This document shows positions 1-6,182 of a stretch of 7,594 nucleotides of DNA, piece after piece. Origin of the DNA: Pseudomonadota bacterium (GTDB lineage Bacteria > SAR324 > NAC60-12); assembly GCA_014381795.1 (NCBI GenBank), contig JACNKY010000270.1, positions 1 to 7,594 of the forward strand, written 5' to 3'. Positions within the stretch are counted from its first letter, which is position 1. Each line of letters starts with the position of its first letter. The notes beneath the pieces are model-generated. The model worked only from the letters and a program-made list of their open reading frames with translations. It did not search any database and was not told where the DNA came from. The position numbers and the translations under genes were made by a program.

Positions 1-17
1 TTAATTCAGGAGATAAC

Positions 18-962
18 GTGTTTAATCAACTAAAATATAGCAAAATCTTTTTTGGAATATTACTTTTTTTGCCTTTAAACGGAATGACGGCAACGCAGGC
101 TGTTGAAATGTCAAGTGCCCATAAAATACCAATTTCTCTTTCAGGACCAATTAATCCAGCAAAAATACTGAAGGTCCAAGCCAGTGGGGGTGGTCGGGTG
201 GAAGTGCTGCATGTGAAAGAAAATCAGCATGTCAGCAAAGACCAGTTATTATTAACTCTCAATAATGACACGCAGAAACGGCAACTTAAATTGGCTGAGA
301 TTCAAATTAAATTGGCTGAAAGTCAAATCAAATTGGCTGAGACTCAAATTGAAGTAAGCAGTAATAATGTCAAAGATCTGGAAGCGAATTTGAAAGACAT
401 TAAGCGCAGGCTCAAAGATGAAGAGACATTATTTGAGCAGGGTTCGTCTACTCGTTCACAAATTGACGTTCTGCAACTGCAGTACAGCCGTGGAGAAATT
501 GCTCTAAAAAATGTCATACTTGGACGGGAAAATTCCATACTTGGATTGGAAAATGCCAACCTTGGATTGAAGCGATCCAAACATGATGTTGAACTGCGTG
601 AAGATGCTCTTGAAGATACTTTGATTAAAGCAAAGATTGGAGGAATAATTACTGCTAAATCATTTGAAGAAGGAGAAGTTATCAGTGGAGGTGCTGTGCT
701 TTTCCACATCATCGATATCCAGCAGGTTGAAATCGAAGTTCAAATGTCAGAAGAAGATTTGCCTATGATAAGCGTTGGCCAAGCAGTCTTATTTACAACA
801 CCAAGTTATCGTGACGTAGAATTTACCGGAAAAATTGAACGCATCTCATGGACTGCAGATCCTGAAACAGGACGTTTCCCACTCTATGTAATAGCCAAAA
901 ATCCGGGACTAAAATTAAGAGCAGGTATGAGTGCGAAAGTTTATTTGCTGAAGAAAAAATAA
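18..962 (+). CDS. HlyD/RND-type periplasmic adaptor (membrane fusion protein)
   Basis: The 314-residue protein looks like the periplasmic adaptor that links an inner-membrane efflux or secretion transporter to an outer-membrane channel. It starts at GTG 18, with AGGAG at 8-12 five bases upstream. Residues 1-28 form a signal peptide (hydrophobic core about 10-20, then an Ala-x-Ala-like end near TATQA). Residues about 50-85 are the first half of a lipoyl/barrel-sandwich domain (SGGGRVEVLHV, then QHVSKDQLLLTL). About 86-203 is a long charged coiled-coil hairpin. About 204-235 is the second lipoyl half (IKAKIGGIITAKSFEEGEVI). About 236-311 is a beta-barrel region ending in the typical LRAGMSAKVYL. 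The length is at the short end for the family, and no C-terminal membrane-proximal extension is present. Both coiled-coil arms contain 21-bp tandem repeats. No transporter or outer-membrane channel gene lies in the window, so any partner must be upstream of base 1. The substrate cannot be inferred. The family is well supported, the specific role is not. Confidence 0.9.
   Translation: MFNQLKYSKIFFGILLFLPLNGMTATQAVEMSSAHKIPISLSGPINPAKILKVQASGGGRVEVLHVKENQHVSKDQLLLTLNNDTQKRQLKLAEIQIKLAESQIKLAETQIEVSSNNVKDLEANLKDIKRRLKDEETLFEQGSSTRSQIDVLQLQYSRGEIALKNVILGRENSILGLENANLGLKRSKHDVELREDALEDTLIKAKIGGIITAKSFEEGEVISGGAVLFHIIDIQQVEIEVQMSEEDLPMISVGQAVLFTTPSYRDVEFTGKIERISWTADPETGRFPLYVIAKNPGLKLRAGMSAKVYLLKKK
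291..353 (+). repeat. Three tandem 21-bp repeats, descending coiled-coil arm
   Basis: Three consecutive 21-bp units begin at 291, 312 and 333, each starting TTGGCTGA. They encode LAEIQIK, LAESQIK and LAETQIE (residues 92-112 of the adaptor). Each unit is one heptad, so gain or loss of a unit would lengthen or shorten the coiled coil without breaking the frame. Confidence 0.95.
516..578 (+). repeat. Three tandem 21-bp repeats, ascending coiled-coil arm
   Basis: Three consecutive 21-bp units begin at 516, 537 and 558, sharing the core CTTGGA. They encode ILGRENS, ILGLENA and NLGLKRS (residues 167-187 of the adaptor). The units are more diverged than those at 291-353 but have the same period and the same copy number. 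They fall in the return helix of the predicted hairpin. Confidence 0.85.
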
Positions 963-965
963 ATT

Positions 966-991
966 TTATCCGGCTAACTGTTGCCGGATAA
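966..991 (-). terminator. Inverted repeat at the hemH stop, likely terminator between convergent genes
   Basis: A perfect stem is formed by 966-974 and 983-991 (core TATCCGGC pairing with GCCGGATA) around an 8-base loop. On the minus strand the stem is followed by a T-rich run (TAAAATTTATTTTTT), as expected of a rho-independent terminator for hemH. On the plus strand it lies 3 bases after the adaptor stop codon but is followed by ATTGAGG, not a T-run, so it would end that transcript less well. The stem includes the hemH stop codon itself. Confidence 0.65.
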
Positions 992-2039
992 TTGAGGTCA
1001 GAGTATGAACCCATTCAGGATGGTCGTTTAGTGAAGGGATCAGTTTCAGCTCTTCCCCTCCATGTTTGCGGAAATGTGCTGCCGCGCGGATTCCGATTTC
1101 CTCCAGTGTTTCCAAACAGTCTGAGACAAATGCAGGACAAAAAACCACAATTTTCTTAACTCCATTTTCCGCAAGTCTGGCGAGGTGCATTTCTGTGTCT
1201 GGTTTGATCCACTCCTCTCGTCCAAATCTGGACTGAAAACTCACAGACCACTCATCGGCAGATAGATTGTATCGTTCAGCGATTAATTTTGCAGTATGAA
1301 AACACTGCGCACTGTAGCAGTTACGGTTCTCATTTACCAATTCGAGACAGCAATCATGATTATTTTTGCACCAGTTTCCGCTGAGGTCACTTTTCTCTAA
1401 GTGTCTTATTGGCAGGCTATGAAAACTAAACAGCACATGATCCGGTTTTTTTTCTAGAAAAGGTAATCCAATTCTTGCCCACGCCCCTATAAAACGTGAA
1501 TCTGAATAAAAAGGTGGAATAAACTTCAGTTGTGGCATATTCCAGTCATGCAAAACTTCTTTATAAAGATCTTCAACTGCAGAACCATAAGTACTTGACG
1601 AATACTGAGGATACATCGGTAAAACGATAATCCTGTCACATTCTTCTTTGCGAAGACGATCCACAGCACTTTTTATAGTAGGCTTTCCGCATTGCATACC
1701 GATCTCTACAGAAATATTATCTTCAGAAAACTGCAGTGCGAGGGCATTTTTTAATTTCTGACTATAGACTAACAAGGGAGAACCTTCCTCCAACCAGATT
1801 TCCTGGTAAGCTTTTGCAGACTTCTTTGGTCGAAAAGGAAGTACAATCAGATTAAGCAATAGCCAGCGCCACACTGGGTTAATATCCAAAACTCTGTCGC
1901 AGGAAAGCAAGCTTCTTAAATAAGCACGTACCTCTCGTGTCCTCGGAGCATCCGGTGTACCGAGATTGATCAGTAAAATTCCAGTCCTTGGCTTGATAAC
2001 TGTTGCTTGCTGTTTGCTATTTTGTAAATTGTTATTCAT
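966..2039 (-). CDS. hemH: Ferrochelatase with internal cysteine-rich insert
   Basis: Ferrochelatase inserts ferrous iron into a porphyrin in the last step of haem synthesis, usually at the cytoplasmic face of the inner membrane. The 357-residue protein has the family signatures in order: GILLINLGTPDAP (20-32), the GSPL segment (86-89), VLPMYPQYSSSTYG (139-152), FSFHSLP (204-210) with the presumed catalytic His207, SFQSRFGREEW (267-277), and the C-terminal CPAFVSDCLETLEEIG (301-316) with Glu310 in the second active-site position. An insert after the catalytic His carries Cys224, Cys230, Cys231, Cys241 and Cys246. Such inserts are known to bind a [2Fe-2S] cluster in some bacterial ferrochelatases. 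The ATG start at 2039 is preceded by AAGGA (2051-2055), about 11 bases away, which is a rather long spacing. The gene lies 89 bases downstream of argJ on the same strand and ends convergently against the adaptor gene. Identity is very secure. Cluster binding is inferred from the cysteines. Confidence 0.96.
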   Translation of the reverse strand: MNNNLQNSKQQATVIKPRTGILLINLGTPDAPRTREVRAYLRSLLSCDRVLDINPVWRWLLLNLIVLPFRPKKSAKAYQEIWLEEGSPLLVYSQKLKNALALQFSEDNISVEIGMQCGKPTIKSAVDRLRKEECDRIIVLPMYPQYSSSTYGSAVEDLYKEVLHDWNMPQLKFIPPFYSDSRFIGAWARIGLPFLEKKPDHVLFSFHSLPIRHLEKSDLSGNWCKNNHDCCLELVNENRNCYSAQCFHTAKLIAERYNLSADEWSVSFQSRFGREEWIKPDTEMHLARLAENGVKKIVVFCPAFVSDCLETLEEIGIRAAAHFRKHGGEELKLIPSLNDHPEWVHTLTSIIRQQLAG

Positions 2040-2061
2040 AAATTATGTTTTCCTTTTTAAA

Positions 2062-2089
2062 ATTTTAGCAAAAAATGCAAATCCGTCAC
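2062..2089 (-). promoter_or_regulatory. Candidate hemH promoter
   Basis: Read on the minus strand, GTGACG (2084-2089) is separated by 16 bases from TAAAAT (2062-2067), a 4/6 and 5/6 match to sigma-70 boxes. It lies just upstream of the hemH ribosome binding site. It would let hemH be transcribed separately from argJ. It partly overlaps the weak hairpin at 2083-2104, so the two readings compete. Confidence 0.35.
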
Positions 2090-2104
2090 ATTAGCATCTG
2101 ACAG
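2068..2104 (-). terminator. Weak terminator-like hairpin after argJ
   Basis: On the minus strand CTGTCA (2099-2104) can pair with TGACGG (2083-2088) with one G-T wobble and a 10-base loop. It is followed by ATTTGCATTTTTTGC, which contains a run of six T. The stem is only 6 bp, so it could at most attenuate read-through from argJ into hemH. Confidence 0.25.
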
Positions 2105-2128
2105 ATCCGATCAAGGATCAGCCTGATT

Positions 2129-3319
2129 TTAAGTGGTGTAAAAGGCATTCTCTTCAATATAGCCCTTTGTCAAGTCACAACCCCAAACTGTTTCAGAAAA
2201 ATTTCCGCTACCAACTACAACTTCTATAAAGATTTCCTGATTTTGGAGAAGTGCTGAAATCGCCTCCAAATCAACTTCACCTGCATCGAGGCTTTCTGCA
2301 TTAACAGTTAAAATCTGAGTGCCTTTTTTAAAATGAATCGACAAATCTGCTAAAGGTACAGGATATTCAAAGACCTTTCCGACCGCCATCACAAAACGAC
2401 CCCAGTTAGGATCCGCGCCATGAATTGCGGTTTTGACCAGTGGGGAGTTGATAATTGACTTGGCAATCTGCAAAGCCATTGGCTGAGATTTTGCGCCTGA
2501 AACTGTGAGTTCAATCAGCTTAGTAGCACCTTCGCCGTCACGGGCAATTTCTTTGGCTAACTGCATCGCACTTTTTGTGAAAGCAGCTTCAAATTCTTCA
2601 GTGTCAACTCGTCCTGCAAGTCCATTGGCTAGGATGACAACAGTGTCGCTTGTTGAAGTATCTGAATCAATTGAAATACGGTTGAAGGATTTGTTGACAA
2701 CTCGGTAGAGTATAGCCCTCAGTTCTTCAGAACTCAACTTAGCATCGGTCACAAAATAACTGAGCATTGTTGCCATGTTTGGTTCTATCATGCCGGCACC
2801 TTTTGCAACTCCGAGGATGGTTGCATTTCCAACTCTGCAGGAACTCCATTTTGGGTGTGTGTCTGTCGTCATGATTGCACGTGCAAACTTTTCAATATGT
2901 TCTGTGGATGAGCCAAGTTGTTCAGTAATTGATTTACAGCCTTCATGAATTGTTTTGATAGGCAACCGTTGACCAATCACACCTGTTGAAGAGGGCAGAA
3001 CCAGTTCCGGAGCAATTTCCAGTGCTTCTCCGGTCCAAAGGCACATGTTTTTTGCATCCTCAATTCCAGTCTTACCAGTGGCGACATTCGCTATTTTTGA
3101 ATTAACTACAATTGCTTGCAGACGTCCATTCTCTATATTTTCTCTGCCTACAATTACAGGCGCGCCCGGAAGATTGTTAAGTGTAAAAACACCTGCTGCG
3201 GAACATTCACACTCTGATGCAATTACTCCAAAATCTAATGATTCGTCCTTAATTCCAAGATTTATTCCCAGCCATGAAAATCCGCTAACACTTCTCAAAG
3301 AAGGATAGTCCATTGCCAT
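2129..3319 (-). CDS. argJ: Glutamate N-acetyltransferase / amino-acid acetyltransferase (ornithine acetyltransferase)
   Basis: ArgJ transfers the acetyl group from N-acetylornithine to glutamate in the cyclic arginine pathway. Bifunctional forms also use acetyl-CoA, and which type this is cannot be told from sequence alone. The 396-residue protein is full length. It has the STGVIG oxyanion-loop motif (111-116), KGAGMIEPNMATML (173-186) with the self-cleavage site Ala183-Thr184 and Thr184 as the nucleophile, DGEGATK (261-267), GADPNWGR (301-308) and a typical C-terminus ending NAFYTT. It should self-process into two chains of about 183 and 213 residues. Two usually conserved motifs differ: the NSGNAN-type motif reads NSKIAN (73-78) and the GDTSTND-type motif reads SDTSTSD (219-225). 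The first ATG (3319) is preferred over the second in-frame ATG (3313) because AAGGAG at 3326-3331 lies 6 bases upstream of the first. It is upstream of hemH and possibly co-transcribed with it. Confidence 0.95.
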   Translation of the reverse strand: MAMDYPSLRSVSGFSWLGINLGIKDESLDFGVIASECECSAAGVFTLNNLPGAPVIVGRENIENGRLQAIVVNSKIANVATGKTGIEDAKNMCLWTGEALEIAPELVLPSSTGVIGQRLPIKTIHEGCKSITEQLGSSTEHIEKFARAIMTTDTHPKWSSCRVGNATILGVAKGAGMIEPNMATMLSYFVTDAKLSSEELRAILYRVVNKSFNRISIDSDTSTSDTVVILANGLAGRVDTEEFEAAFTKSAMQLAKEIARDGEGATKLIELTVSGAKSQPMALQIAKSIINSPLVKTAIHGADPNWGRFVMAVGKVFEYPVPLADLSIHFKKGTQILTVNAESLDAGEVDLEAISALLQNQEIFIEVVVGSGNFSETVWGCDLTKGYIEENAFYTT

Positions 3320-3340
3320 ATTAAACTCCTTGTGTATAAT
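3313..3340 (+). promoter_or_regulatory. Strong sigma-70-like promoter for the Cys4 protein/gspF operon
   Basis: TTGCCA (3313-3318, one mismatch to TTGACA) is followed after 16 bases by a perfect TATAAT (3335-3340). Transcription would begin near 3347, about 76 bases before the GTG at 3423. The -35 box lies over the argJ start codons on the opposite strand. Confidence 0.65.
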
Positions 3341-3360
3341 TAATGTGATCGGCAGTCTCT

Positions 3361-3389
3361 AGTTTACTTTCAGAACTGTCAACCGTCAA
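3361..3389 (-). promoter_or_regulatory. Candidate argJ promoter
   Basis: On the minus strand TTGACG (3384-3389) is separated by 17 bases from TAAACT (3361-3366), giving a start near 3354. A second TTGACA overlaps just downstream, so the -35 area holds a short direct repeat (GTTGACG, GTTGACA). It faces the plus-strand promoter at 3313-3340, so the two start sites would lie only a few bases apart and the transcripts would overlap. Confidence 0.5.
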
Positions 3390-3422
3390 CTGTTATGCGA
3401 AAACCTTATTATCCTGTTTAAA

Positions 3423-4700
3423 GTGGCTGTCAGCATTCCCGAAGAGTTACGTGCCTTTGGAATTACTTCCAAAGAGTTTTCAGAAAAAAAGAACGGACTT
3501 ACTAAATCCGCTGAGACGGAAATTAATGATAATGATGTCATTTGGGGGCTTTTTCAAGATTTAACAAAAAAAGCTCTCAGCTATGAAATGTTGCAGATGC
3601 TCTATTGGAACATGGCAGTATTTAAGGATAAACTGGGTCAGAATTCTTTTGAATACCAACAAAAATCACATAAATCCCGTTTACTGGATCTGGAGCAAAA
3701 AGGGAAAACGAAAGTTAAAATAAATGCCACTGGCTGTTCTGCTTCCTGCAGAAAATTGCATAACCTCGTCCTCCCTCTTGAAAAAGCTTTACACAATTTA
3801 CCTGTACCAAATCCAAAGTGTAAAGCAACTTTATATTCTGAAAATACCTGGTGTACGTCCATTTATCTAGTTGCTAAGGAGAGTGAAAAGGAATCACCAA
3901 AGTTACCACCTGCAGTTGAGAACGTGCCGGAAATTCCACACTTAGCTAAAAACAGCAAAAATAATGCAAGTGATTCTGCGGACAAATCAGCAGAATCACT
4001 TTCTGAACAAGCTAAAGAAAATATGATGGCTTGGGTTTTACCGTTATTAACATTGTCCCTGGGCCTCGGGTTGCTCTTTTTTTCACCCTTGGCAGGAGGG
4101 TTGCTGATTGCGTGGAGTATTCCTTTTTTTCCTCCGCTGATGCTGCGTTTGCGTCGTTCTTTACCATTTTTAAAACATCGCTGGGAACGTTGGGGTCTGC
4201 TCGGAATTGGGTTTCTGTTGGCACTTCTGTTGTTATTACTGACCCAGTTGGCTGACCGGAAAATTAATACTTCCAGCAGTAAAAGCACAATTCCGCCTTA
4301 CGAGGTTTTGTTGATTGAGGATCAGAGCAGTTCTACACGATCACGTTTACGGGTCAGCATTGTTGCTCCGGAAGCGTTGACTGCCCGCGATCGTGCCCGT
4401 GTGGCGATGAATGCTGCCAAACAAATACAAGCCAGCCATGTTTCGGATGATCCGGACAATCCGCAATATGAGTATATTTCTGTAGTTTTAGAAGCAAGTA
4501 CAAAAACCACCGGTCAGGGATATGCGCTCGCAGAAGCGCAATATGCGCCGGATGGTCGTGGACGGCAGGGTATCATGAGTGAAGATCCTGCTAATCAATG
4601 GAAATGGAATGTGAGTTCATCAACAGCTCGTGTCAATCCTGATGACACAAACTCCCTGCAAAATGTAAAAGGGACACTAGAGACATTTTTGAAGCAATAA
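3423..4700 (+). CDS. Unrecognised three-TM inner-membrane protein with Cys4 motif and periplasmic C-terminal domain
   Basis: I do not recognise a function. Four parts are visible in the 425 residues. (a) About 35-150 is a soluble N-terminal domain with cysteines 105, 109, 133 and 144 (C-x3-C-x23-C-x10-C), including LPLEKALHNLPVPNPKC. This layout suggests a zinc- or disulfide-bound fold and recalls Cys-rich C-terminal segments of phage head-morphogenesis proteins. That resemblance is from memory only. (b) About 151-200 is a Ser/Lys/Glu-rich linker. (c) There are three membrane segments, at about 203-220, 222-241 and 257-276. The strongly basic loop 242-256 between the last two places the N-terminus in the cytoplasm and the C-terminus in the periplasm. 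(d) Residues 291-400 form an alpha/beta-looking domain (YEVLLIED, LRVSIVAPEALT, YAPDGRG, WKWNV) that may match a Pfam domain of unknown function. The GTG start at 3423 has no ribosome binding site. The frame is open upstream to 3363 without an ATG, so the true start is uncertain. The stop lies 5 bases before the GspF-family ATG, so the two form an operon. Confidence 0.85.
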   Translation: MAVSIPEELRAFGITSKEFSEKKNGLTKSAETEINDNDVIWGLFQDLTKKALSYEMLQMLYWNMAVFKDKLGQNSFEYQQKSHKSRLLDLEQKGKTKVKINATGCSASCRKLHNLVLPLEKALHNLPVPNPKCKATLYSENTWCTSIYLVAKESEKESPKLPPAVENVPEIPHLAKNSKNNASDSADKSAESLSEQAKENMMAWVLPLLTLSLGLGLLFFSPLAGGLLIAWSIPFFPPLMLRLRRSLPFLKHRWERWGLLGIGFLLALLLLLLTQLADRKINTSSSKSTIPPYEVLLIEDQSSSTRSRLRVSIVAPEALTARDRARVAMNAAKQIQASHVSDDPDNPQYEYISVVLEASTKTTGQGYALAEAQYAPDGRGRQGIMSEDPANQWKWNVSSSTARVNPDDTNSLQNVKGTLETFLKQ

Positions 4701-4705
4701 AGGAA

Positions 4706-5953
4706 ATGCCAATTTACAACTACCAGGCCTTTGATGGAGAAGGCACTTTACACAAAGGCACCAAAGATGCGGCTACGGAGTCTGAGGTACGTCAATTTTT
4801 ACGCAGCAAAGATCTTTTTCCAAAAGAAATCAGGACCAGTCGTTTTACACGTGTAAAACTTCCCGGAGGTGAAAAAGCTTCTAAAATAAAACTGCCGGAA
4901 TTTTCTTTTCAAAAAGGTGTTTCCGGAAAAGCGCTCACACAATTCACAAGACAGTTAGAAGTTTTGCTGGACGCGACTATTCCTTATGACAAAGCTTTTC
5001 AACTGATTATTCCACAGACTGAGGATTCAGGATTTCAAAGTATTCTTTCGGATTTACGTGGACGAGTGGTGGAAGGGGGATCACTTGCTGGAGCAATGGG
5101 AAGGTACCCCCATGTTTTTCCGACTATGTACGTCAGTATGGTACGTTCAGGAGAAAATGCAGGAAATCTCGGTTTAATCATGAGGCGACTGGCGGACTAT
5201 TATGAAGCGCAGGAACGTATGCTTTCCAAACTAAAGGGTGCGCTTATTTATCCTGCGTTCATGATGGTATTTGGATTGGCAGTTGTTATTTTTATGGTCA
5301 CGACGATTGTACCGAAAATCACCCGTATTTTTGAAAGTCAGGAAGAGGCACTGCCTCTGCCTACCAGGATTTTGATGGGAGTCAGCGATTTTGTGGTGGA
5401 TCACTGGTTTCTGCTGTTACTGCTAATTTCCGGAATTGTAGTCGGAATCAGCTCATTTTTACGGAGCAAACGTGGGCGGGAATGGAAAGATATGATTGAG
5501 TTAAAATTACCACTGCTGAGTCGTTTACGGATTAAAGTCATGGTTGCCCGTTACTGTCAGACATTAGGTACTTTGCTTAAAAGCGGAGTTGATTTAAAAA
5601 CTGCTCTCGAAATTTCAAAACACGTTGTGGAAAATAAAATATTTATCAGCAAGTTGGATCAACTGATTATTGATGTTAACAACAAAGGTGTTCCTCTTTC
5701 TGCTGCTATGGCACGCATTGATTATTTTCCGGAATATGTGCGTCACGTCGTTTCAATCGGCGAAGAAGCAGCACGTGTGGATGAACTGCTGGAAAAAGTT
5801 GCAGACCGGATGCAGGAAGAAGTAAGCACCCTGCTCGAGGCTCTGACCACACTTCTGCAACCTGCCTTGATTATGGTTCTCGGCGGAGCAGTAGGATTCA
5901 TCGCGCTCGCAGTGCTCTTGCCTATGCTTAACATGAGTCAGATTCTGCAATAG
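4706..5953 (+). CDS. GspF/PilC-family inner-membrane platform protein
   Basis: GspF/PilC proteins form the inner-membrane platform that couples a cytoplasmic ATPase to pseudopilus or pilus assembly in type II secretion and type IV pilus systems. The 415-residue protein is complete and of usual length. It begins with the characteristic MPIYNYQAFDGEG. The first T2SSF domain spans about 77-205 (FTRQLEVLLDATIPYDKA, then SMVRSGENAGNLG) with membrane segment about 179-204. A second membrane segment lies at about 232-252. The second T2SSF domain spans about 278-408 (RYCQTLGTLLKSGVDLKTAL, VSIGEEAARVDELL) with the last membrane segment at about 383-408 and the typical end LPMLNMSQIL. The ATG at 4706 is 5 bases after the preceding stop. 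The AAGGA at 4700-4704 is only 1 base from the ATG, too close for a normal site, which argues for translational coupling. No ATPase, pseudopilin or secretin gene is nearby, so GspF and PilC cannot be told apart by context and no symbol is assigned. Confidence 0.92.
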   Translation: MPIYNYQAFDGEGTLHKGTKDAATESEVRQFLRSKDLFPKEIRTSRFTRVKLPGGEKASKIKLPEFSFQKGVSGKALTQFTRQLEVLLDATIPYDKAFQLIIPQTEDSGFQSILSDLRGRVVEGGSLAGAMGRYPHVFPTMYVSMVRSGENAGNLGLIMRRLADYYEAQERMLSKLKGALIYPAFMMVFGLAVVIFMVTTIVPKITRIFESQEEALPLPTRILMGVSDFVVDHWFLLLLLISGIVVGISSFLRSKRGREWKDMIELKLPLLSRLRIKVMVARYCQTLGTLLKSGVDLKTALEISKHVVENKIFISKLDQLIIDVNNKGVPLSAAMARIDYFPEYVRHVVSIGEEAARVDELLEKVADRMQEEVSTLLEALTTLLQPALIMVLGGAVGFIALAVLLPMLNMSQILQ

Positions 5954-6182
5954 AAATTAAAAACAACTAGAAGTATGATATAATATGCATATTTTTTAGA
6001 TACTTGTTCTTTATCTGTGTTATTTTGTTACTCATTTGTTCAATACAATAAGTGGTTCTGCCTAGATGCTTCCTCAAATAGCGCCACAAGTTATATGTCC
6101 TACACTAATCTTCCACTTCCCTTTAAAACGAACTAAGTTCTGATCTCTATTGTGTTCTCCTAAACTATCAAAAGGAGACCCA
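5954..6182. other. AT-rich non-coding stretch after the GspF-family gene
   Basis: No gene is supported here. It contains an extended -10 promoter candidate (5976-5984), a loopless 12-bp palindrome AATATGCATATT (5982-5993), one copy of the TTTTTAGATACTT word (5993-6005), a short palindrome GAACTAAGTTC (6130-6140) and the ribosome binding site of the broken gene at 6183. No convincing rho-independent terminator follows the GspF-family stop codon. Confidence 0.6.
5976..5984 (+). promoter_or_regulatory. Extended -10 promoter candidate
   Basis: The sequence TGATATAAT combines a perfect TATAAT (5979-5984) with a TG one base upstream. No good -35 box is visible at 16-18 bases. Transcription would start near 5991 and run about 190 bases to the GTG of the broken gene at 6183. 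It may be the leftover promoter of that gene. Confidence 0.4.

Noticed and set aside
344..712. 122-codon open frame on the minus strand inside the adaptor gene
   Set aside because: It is the antisense reading of the repetitive coiled-coil region. The product is Ser/Arg-rich and has no family signature.
3863..4288. 141-codon open frame on the minus strand inside the three-TM protein gene
   Set aside because: It is antisense to a gene with clear domains and membrane segments. Its product is Ser/Arg/Lys-rich without recognisable motifs.
5982..5993. Palindrome AATATGCATATT followed by T-run as a terminator for the GspF-family gene
   Set aside because: It has no loop and only A-T pairs apart from the centre, so it cannot form a stable hairpin. 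It overlaps a better promoter reading.
6030..6100. Possible tRNA or structured RNA around GTGG and CCAC
   Set aside because: The pairing arms are only 4 bp apart from a long unpaired interior, and no cloverleaf or T-loop sequence is present.
6066..6143. 25-codon frame (MLPQIAPQVICP and onward) in the intergenic region
   Set aside because: No ribosome binding site, no recognisable features, and such lengths arise by chance.
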